A DNA stretch of 64,000 nucleotides from Mycolicibacterium septicum DSM 44393. Lineage in GTDB: Bacteria; Actinomycetota; Actinomycetes; Mycobacteriales; Mycobacteriaceae. Position 1 is the first letter of the stretch; each line of letters opens with the position of its first letter. Location: assembly GCF_000455325.1 (NCBI RefSeq), contig NZ_HG322951.1:4102650-4166649 (forward strand), in the 5' to 3' direction. The notes below the pieces were generated by a model. That model was not told the DNA's origin and searched no databases. It saw nothing but the letters and a program-made list of their open reading frames with translations. Of this stretch, positions 59,074-64,000 are shown piece after piece. The translations under genes were made by a program, and so were the position numbers.

Positions 59074-59093
59074 CTGACTACGTACGTAGTCAG
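59074..59093. promoter_or_regulatory. 20-base perfect palindrome, probable TetR operator
   Basis: CTGACTACGTACGTAGTCAG is fully self-complementary and lies in the 80-base gap between the divergent mpaB-like and TetR genes, 33 bases from the former start and 28 from the latter. It resembles TACGTACGTA-type TetR operators. Control of both genes by the adjacent regulator is the natural reading. Confidence 0.75.
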
Positions 59094-59121
59094 AATTTAG
59101 GCGCCGGGTAGGGTGCTGTCA

Positions 59122-59760
59122 ATGAAGCGCGTACAGGTGGTGCGCGGCTACGGCGGCGTCAGTGCGGCCGATCGCCGCACGGAACGACGAGGCAAGCTGC
59201 TCGCCGCCGGACGCCAGATCTGGGGCGAATCCGGGATCACCGAGGTGACCGTGCGGGCCGTCTGCACCGCCGCCGGGCTGACCTCGCGCTACTTCTACGA
59301 ACAGTTCGAGAGCCGAGACGCCTTGCTGTTCGCCATTTCCGACGACGTGCGGGATCAGCTGCTCACCGCGCTGGTGAACGCGGGCGTCGGGGACCCGGGC
59401 ACGCTGTCCGACAAGCTGCGGTCGGCGCTCACCGCGTTCCTCGACATCATCGCGGCCGACCCCCACATCCACCGCATCGCCACCGGCGACGTGAGCAGCG
59501 TCGCCGGACTGGCAGAACACCGCACACACATCCTGGAGATGATCACCGGCCTGATCGTCCAGCTTGCGCCCGACGTCCTGCATTCCGCGACACCGAGCCC
59601 TGCCGAGTTGCGCCGCGGCGCACAGTTCATGGTCGGGGGCGTGAACCAGATCATCGAAGCCTGGCTGGCGGATCCCACGGAAACCACCGAGGAACTCGCG
59701 GCCGAATGCGCCGACCTCTGCGTCGCGGTGGTGCGAGGGATCACCCGGTCGGGCGACTAG
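59122..59760 (+). CDS. TetR/AcrR family transcriptional regulator
   Basis: A 212-residue TetR repressor. The DNA-binding domain is within residues 20-65, with VTVRAVCTAAGLTSRYFYEQF as the helix-turn-helix region (limited here to its core). The C-terminal domain is helical. ATG at 59122 was chosen over GTG 59113, since GGG lies at better spacing. It probably represses the divergent MpaB oxygenase gene and itself through the palindrome. Confidence 0.88.
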   Translation: MKRVQVVRGYGGVSAADRRTERRGKLLAAGRQIWGESGITEVTVRAVCTAAGLTSRYFYEQFESRDALLFAISDDVRDQLLTALVNAGVGDPGTLSDKLRSALTAFLDIIAADPHIHRIATGDVSSVAGLAEHRTHILEMITGLIVQLAPDVLHSATPSPAELRRGAQFMVGGVNQIIEAWLADPTETTEELAAECADLCVAVVRGITRSGD

Positions 59761-59761
59761 C

Positions 59762-60082
59762 TCACGCGCCCGGTGTGGCCGTCACATCCGGGCAGTAGTT
59801 GTGCAGGGCCGCGGTCACCACGAGCGTGGCCTTCTCGAACGGATATGCCGACCGGGCCTCGGCGATCTGCATCGCCAGATCACCGGGCCGCATCGCCGGA
59901 TCTTCGTGGGCAGTCAGGCACGCCTGCTGGCCAAGCTGCACGAGAACGTCCCGGTTGTCATCGGAGACCGGCAGGCCCAGTGAGGAAACCTCCGCGAGAT
60001 AGCCCTGATCGTCGGCGAGAGCCGCCGGGGCCAGGGCGAGCCCGGCCACAGCCGCCATCAGGGAGATCATCAGCGCCTTCAT
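59762..60082 (-). CDS. DUF732 domain secreted protein
   Basis: A 106-residue exported protein with a signal peptide ending APAALA-DD. The mature part follows DUF732: DQGYLAEVSSLGLPVSDDNR, a Cys in LGQQACLTAHEDP and another in LHNYCPDVTA, likely disulfide-bonded. ATG at 60082 was chosen; a GTG three codons upstream is possible. It is convergent with the TetR gene and lies downstream of the pknG-like gene. It is the second DUF732 gene in the window. Confidence 0.83.
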   Translation of the reverse strand: MKALMISLMAAVAGLALAPAALADDQGYLAEVSSLGLPVSDDNRDVLVQLGQQACLTAHEDPAMRPGDLAMQIAEARSAYPFEKATLVVTAALHNYCPDVTATPGA

Positions 60083-60161
60083 GCTCGTCACAATGTCAGA
60101 TGCGCGCCAGGATCCCGCGGACGCGCGCCGTCGACGCAGCCCGGATCTCATCGTGCCGGCC

Positions 60162-62156
60162 TCACATCCAGCTCGGGGGCCTGATCGAATTCGCCACGTC
60201 GACAAGCCGGTAGCGATGACGCCGCCGTGGCGAGTGCCGCGCCAGCTCCCGCAGCACCTCCTCGATGCCGACGCGCAAACCACGTTGGTCGAAGGCATGG
60301 CCGAGAATCGGCTCGCCGGCCGAGGGCAGCGCGCCGGACCGGAGCCAGTCGAGCGCGACACCGAGAACGAACGCGCGGATCTGCAGAACGCGCGGCTCGG
60401 TCTCGGGCAGACCGCCCACGCGCCGTGCGGCATCGCGCAACTCCGCCTCGGTGATCTCGGCGTTGGTCCGCCCCTCGAGCAGCATCACCACCGACGTCAG
60501 TTGGGCCTCGCCGTAGTGGCGTGAGGTCACCGGGACGTGATCGAGTACATGGATCGCGGCGGCCCGGTCGCCCTGACCGGCGAGCAGTCGGGCCAAGCCG
60601 AACGCCGCGCTGACCACCGCATGGTCGGTGCGCCACAACGTCCGGTAGGACCGTTCTGCCAACTGCCGCAACCGTTCCGCATTCGGCACGTCGTCGGCGG
60701 CCAGCAGCAGTTCCGCAGTCGCGGCCACCGCCAGCTTGGGTGCGGGCTCACCCGGAAGCAGGGCCACGACCCGCTCGAAACACGTCAGCGCCGCCCCGAG
60801 ATCACCGGACGCCAGGCCGGCGATCCCGTCGTCCCAGTCCTCCCGCCATTCGTCCTCGGCGTCCTCGACCGGTACCGGTTCCGGCAGGGCGTCCGCGACG
60901 TCGCGGGCGTCCAGCGCAACGATGCGCCGCCGGCCGTCGACGAACACATCGGTGCCCTGCAACGCCAGATCGACGCCGAATGTGGAGCGCGCCACGCTGA
61001 ACAGCGTCGACGTCCGCGGACTCGGCGAGCCCGTCTGCTCGGCGATGATCTCGTGCAGGACGCCCCGGCACTGGTCCGCCATTTCGTCGACGGACGAGAA
61101 CCGTTGCGCCGGCCGGGGGTTGGTCGCGCGGGCGAGCAGCCGATAGAAGGATTCGTACCGCTCGAACAAGGGCACCTCGTCGCGGGCGGGCAATGTCTCG
61201 GCATAGCGATCGTCGGACAGGTCGACGGTCAGCTTGGCCAGGGTTCGGCCCACCGTGTAGACATCGGTGGCGACCGACGGTCCGGTCCGGACGATCTCGG
61301 GTGCCTGAAAACCTCTGGTGCCGTAGATGTACCCGAAATCCCCGACACCCGACACCGCGCCCATGTCGATCAACTCGATGTTGTCCTCGGTGAGCATGAT
61401 GTTGTCGGGTTTGAGGTCGTTGTAGACCAGGCCGAGTGAATGCAGATACGCCAGCGACGGCATGACGTCGAGCAGGTATCCGAGCGCCTGCTCCACCGGC
61501 ATCATCTGTTTGGTTGTTTCACCGGACACCGCCCGCTGTTTCCCGAGGATGGCTTCCAGGGTGGTCCCGCCGATGTACTCCATCACGATGTAGCCGACCG
61601 GGCGCCCGTCGAACCCCGGGTGTTCGACGAAGTTGTAGATCTTGACGATGCCGGGGTGGTTCACCATCGCCAGGAACTGGCGTTCGGCGACGACGATCGC
61701 CTGCGCCTGTTGCGCTTCGGGTTGGAGCAGACCTTTGAGCACCACCCACCGATCGCTGACATTGCGGTCGACGGCCAGATAGATCCAGCCGACTCCCCCG
61801 TGGGCGATGCAACCCTGGACCTCGTACTGGCCCGCCACCAGCTCGCCGGTCTCCAGTTGCGGTGAGAAGGAGAACAACGCGCCGCAATGCGGGCACACCC
61901 CTTCGCACGGCCCGGGCCCGCCTGCGGTCCCCCGGCCCACCGGCCGGCCGCAGCCACTGCATTCCCGTTTGGACTCGGCGACAACGGGATTGGTGAGTAG
62001 CGCGCCGGCCGGCTCGATGTCCTCCCGGATCGGGATCTCGACCAGGCCATCCCCGATCCGACGGCGCCCGGTGCGCAACCGCGGGCGGGTGCCCTCGACC
62101 TTGACCGGTGACGACTCGGTCACCAGGACAGCGCGCGTTCCCTCCTGCTCTGCCAT
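60162..62156 (-). CDS. pknG: PknG-like serine/threonine protein kinase, shortened form
   Basis: A 664-residue soluble kinase with PknG layout. Rubredoxin-like metal site: CSGCGRP (Cys66, Cys69) and CPHCG (Cys88, Cys91). Kinase domain about 110-385: Lys141 in VVLKG, catalytic Asp247 in YNDLKPDN (no Arg before Asp, as in PknG) and IDMGAVS in place of DFG. A TPR region follows and ends RHRYRLVDVANSIRP as in PknG. M. tuberculosis PknG has 750 residues; here the N-terminus and about 80 residues at the start of the TPR part are missing. Lies 1 base after glnH, same order as glnX-glnH-pknG. Probably a paralogue. Confidence 0.87.
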   Translation of the reverse strand: MAEQEGTRAVLVTESSPVKVEGTRPRLRTGRRRIGDGLVEIPIREDIEPAGALLTNPVVAESKRECSGCGRPVGRGTAGGPGPCEGVCPHCGALFSFSPQLETGELVAGQYEVQGCIAHGGVGWIYLAVDRNVSDRWVVLKGLLQPEAQQAQAIVVAERQFLAMVNHPGIVKIYNFVEHPGFDGRPVGYIVMEYIGGTTLEAILGKQRAVSGETTKQMMPVEQALGYLLDVMPSLAYLHSLGLVYNDLKPDNIMLTEDNIELIDMGAVSGVGDFGYIYGTRGFQAPEIVRTGPSVATDVYTVGRTLAKLTVDLSDDRYAETLPARDEVPLFERYESFYRLLARATNPRPAQRFSSVDEMADQCRGVLHEIIAEQTGSPSPRTSTLFSVARSTFGVDLALQGTDVFVDGRRRIVALDARDVADALPEPVPVEDAEDEWREDWDDGIAGLASGDLGAALTCFERVVALLPGEPAPKLAVAATAELLLAADDVPNAERLRQLAERSYRTLWRTDHAVVSAAFGLARLLAGQGDRAAAIHVLDHVPVTSRHYGEAQLTSVVMLLEGRTNAEITEAELRDAARRVGGLPETEPRVLQIRAFVLGVALDWLRSGALPSAGEPILGHAFDQRGLRVGIEEVLRELARHSPRRRHRYRLVDVANSIRPPSWM

Positions 62157-62157
62157 G

Positions 62158-63099
62158 TCAGTCCCGATACCTCGGTAGAGGCGGACTCGGCGGCGGGCCG
62201 AGCACCGTGAGCCACTTCCGGTACAGCGACAACCATGTCCCGTCCTGCCGCATCCGGTCCAGGCTCGCGTTGACGGCCCGGACCAGATCCTGGCGCGACT
62301 TGTTGATGCCGATGCCGTAGGGCTCATCCTCAAGACTCGGACCGGCCAGGTGCAGGTACGGATCCTGCACGGCCATCCCGGCCAGGATCGAGTCGTCGGT
62401 ACTGACCGCATCGGCCTGGCCCTGCTGCAGCGCGACCAGGCAATCGTCCCAATTCTGGACGGCCAGCAGGACCGCCGCCGGCGCCACCCGGGCGACCGTG
62501 GCCAGCGATGTCGTGTCCACCTGCGAGCACACCCTCTTGCCCGCCAGGTCAGCCGGTCCCCGGATCGGCGAGTCCTTGGGCACGAGCAGCCGTTGGTGCG
62601 CATCGAAATACACCGTGGAGAAGGCGATCTCCTCGGCGCGGGTGCAGGTGATCGTCATCGCCTTCACGACGATGTCGACGGTGCCGTCCTGCAGGGCGGT
62701 GATGCGCTCGGGCGACGTCAGCAGGCGGAAGTCCACCTTGGCGGGGTCGCCGAGCAGGTCGCGGGCCACCTCGCGCGCGATGTCGACGTCGAAACCGGTC
62801 AGTTCACCCGACACGGGATCGCGAAAACTCATCAGATTGGTGTTCTGGTCGATACCGACAATGAGCCGGCCCCGCTGCCGGATCGCCTGCACTGCCGGTC
62901 CGGACACCCCCGAAGGCCGCAAACTCGCGGTGGCATCGCAACTCTCGACCGGGACGCCGCGAACCCCGGAGGCCACGACGGCGCCGCTCGGCGTCGGCAT
63001 CGTGGTGAGCGAGGCCGACACCTGGACGAGCGGATGCGTCGTGGAACATCCCGTCACCACGGTCGCGGCGACGACGATGAGTCCGGCTGCGACCCGCAT
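62158..63099 (-). CDS. glnH: Glutamate/amino-acid-binding lipoprotein GlnH
   Basis: A 313-residue periplasmic substrate-binding lipoprotein. The lipobox VVTGC places the modified Cys at residue 18. The binding-protein-3 domain spans about 75-300, with GRLIVGIDQNTNLMSFRDP, GFDVDIAREVA and an Arg/Asp ligand region in TSPERITALQDGTVD. In M. tuberculosis GlnH binds Asp/Glu/Asn and signals through GlnX to PknG. Here it sits between those two genes with a 1-base gap on each side, so the same circuit is expected. Confidence 0.9.
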   Translation of the reverse strand: MRVAAGLIVVAATVVTGCSTTHPLVQVSASLTTMPTPSGAVVASGVRGVPVESCDATASLRPSGVSGPAVQAIRQRGRLIVGIDQNTNLMSFRDPVSGELTGFDVDIAREVARDLLGDPAKVDFRLLTSPERITALQDGTVDIVVKAMTITCTRAEEIAFSTVYFDAHQRLLVPKDSPIRGPADLAGKRVCSQVDTTSLATVARVAPAAVLLAVQNWDDCLVALQQGQADAVSTDDSILAGMAVQDPYLHLAGPSLEDEPYGIGINKSRQDLVRAVNASLDRMRQDGTWLSLYRKWLTVLGPPPSPPLPRYRD

Positions 63100-64000
63100 C
63101 AGTGGTACTCGCTCAGTCTCGGCGCGATGCCCGCGGCGACGGCGAGCGCGGCCAGCACACTGATGGCCGCCGCACCGGCAGGCAACGCACTCAGCGCCCC
63201 GTACGCGCGGGTGATCCCGTCGCGCTGCCGGTCCCGCAATCGTGCGATGTCGTCCCCCAACGCCTGGTCCAGCCGGGTGAACTGTGCCGTCGAACCCTGT
63301 ACTTCGTCGTCACGTGCGATCGCCACGGCACCGGGATAGTCACCGCTGCCCAGCTTTCCGCGGATCTCGCTGTGTGCGGCTTTCCAGCCGTGCAGCGCGT
63401 CCTGCGCCCCGTTCACCGCATGTCTGTCGAGGATCCGTCCCACCTGTGTGGTCCGTTCTTCGAATCGGATGTCGGAGAGTGTGTCGGAGCCGCGTTTGAG
63501 CAGCCCGAGGATTTCGTCCGCACGGGCCTGCTGCACCAGGATCCGGGCGGTCACCGCCGATTCGAGCGGCTCACCTCCGGCCGCGCGGGCACCGTTGACG
63601 GCGTGCGTCACAACGAGTCCGGCCACCATCAGCCACACAGCGAGCACAATCATCAACACCGATGCCAACAGCAGACCGGGGTTGATGCGCCGATGGCTGC
63701 GCCGGGCGACGAAGACCTGCGCGAACAGCAACAACCCCACTGCCAGTGCGGCTCCCGCGATCAACGCAGGAGGCGCGGCGGCCGACCGTCCCGATGCCAT
63801 GACGGCTTCGGCCTGCGTCCGGTACAACCGCTCGGCGTCCGGGAGCATCGACTGCTGCAGCAGCGTCGACGATTCGCTCAGGTACGCGACGCCGATCGGG
63901 CGGCCGTCGCGGTTGGCCGCACGAGCGGTCCCCATCATGCCGGTGTAGACCGCCAGCTGGTTGGACAGGTCGGTGAGCAATGTCAGCGACTGGATATCGT
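63099..64000 (-). CDS. glnX: Transmembrane signalling protein GlnX, 5' end beyond window
   Basis: The C-terminal 300 residues of a membrane sensor. Membrane segments are visible at ALIAGAALAVGLLLFAQVFV, LLLASVLMIVLAVWLMVAGL and near the end AISVLAALAVAAGIA; between the second and third lies a helical extracytoplasmic domain of about 110 residues, the presumed GlnH contact. In M. tuberculosis GlnX links amino-acid-bound GlnH to PknG. The stop overlaps the glnH start (TGATG). The N-terminal part is outside the window. Confidence 0.85.
   Translation of the reverse strand, partial: DIQSLTLLTDLSNQLAVYTGMMGTARAANRDGRPIGVAYLSESSTLLQQSMLPDAERLYRTQAEAVMASGRSAAAPPALIAGAALAVGLLLFAQVFVARRSHRRINPGLLLASVLMIVLAVWLMVAGLVVTHAVNGARAAGGEPLESAVTARILVQQARADEILGLLKRGSDTLSDIRFEERTTQVGRILDRHAVNGAQDALHGWKAAHSEIRGKLGSGDYPGAVAIARDDEVQGSTAQFTRLDQALGDDIARLRDRQRDGITRAYGALSALPAGAAAISVLAALAVAAGIAPRLSEYH

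Noticed and set aside
1..64000. CRISPR arrays, tRNA/rRNA genes, insertion sequences, phage genes
   Set aside because: No regularly spaced direct repeats, cloverleaf sequences, transposase or phage structural motifs were found on reading either strand.

Overview
This window looks like the chromosome of a fast-growing mycobacterium (Mycolicibacterium type). DNA is GC-rich, and the gene content is diagnostic: a complete mce operon (two YrbE permeases, MceA-F, two Mce-associated proteins), a GlnX-GlnH-PknG module, a long ICL2-type isocitrate lyase, an antigen-85-fold esterase, DUF732 secreted proteins, a 13E12/DUF222-HNH gene, a mycofactocin-type SDR next to a P450, and many FadD, SDR and TetR genes. 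The species cannot be fixed from the sequence alone. No rRNA, tRNA, CRISPR array, prophage or insertion sequence was seen.

Layout. 1-6.6 kb: truncated bulb-type lectin, sterol-desaturase-family enzyme, type-B carboxylesterase, acyl-CoA-dehydrogenase-like flavoenzyme, paired SMR exporters, an MFS transporter. 6.6-16.2 kb: SDR plus TetR divergent from a diaminopimelate-decarboxylase paralogue, malQ, small secreted proteins, a ferritin-like PF10118 protein coupled to a ferredoxin reductase, NUDIX and SGNH hydrolases. 16.2-26.6 kb: mycobacterial conserved proteins, a FadD, a P450 / mycofactocin-SDR operon divergent from a TetR / AMP-ligase operon, and an Ag85-like esterase. 26.8-29.7 kb: a tight three-gene operon built on a DyP-type peroxidase. 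29.7-35.1 kb: an actin-fold/Pro-Ala-rich protein, three lipid-type oxidoreductase/NTF2 genes, an MFS transporter and two small proteins. 35.3-42.5 kb: ICL2, then a LysR-controlled operon SDR / sulfotransferase / DUF7064-7065 / SDR. 42.6-44 kb: an HNH gene under an apparent SOS promoter. 44-56.4 kb: the mce operon with an SCP/CAP protein and an acyltransferase at its distal end. 56.5-60.1 kb: small proteins, a secreted peptidase-fold protein, MpaB oxygenase divergent from TetR, DUF732. 60.2-64 kb: a shortened PknG-like kinase, GlnH and GlnX (cut by the window edge).

How the genes work together. Most of the window is lipid and steroid-like metabolism (FadD ligases, SDRs, P450, sulfotransferase, Mce import) under local TetR/LysR control; three divergent TetR loci carry perfect palindromes that are the obvious operators. 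The PknG/GlnH/GlnX trio is a nutrient-sensing module. Translational coupling by ATGA/GTGA overlaps is pervasive and supports the operon assignments.

Most unusual points: the uncharacterised DyP operon; an SOS box lying over a leaderless start codon; a PknG variant with a shortened TPR region; a diiron/reductase pair; an SDR whose only plausible start is ATC; and three genes (YrbE-A, sulfotransferase, DUF7159-like) each broken by one base in a short homopolymer, which may be assembly errors.
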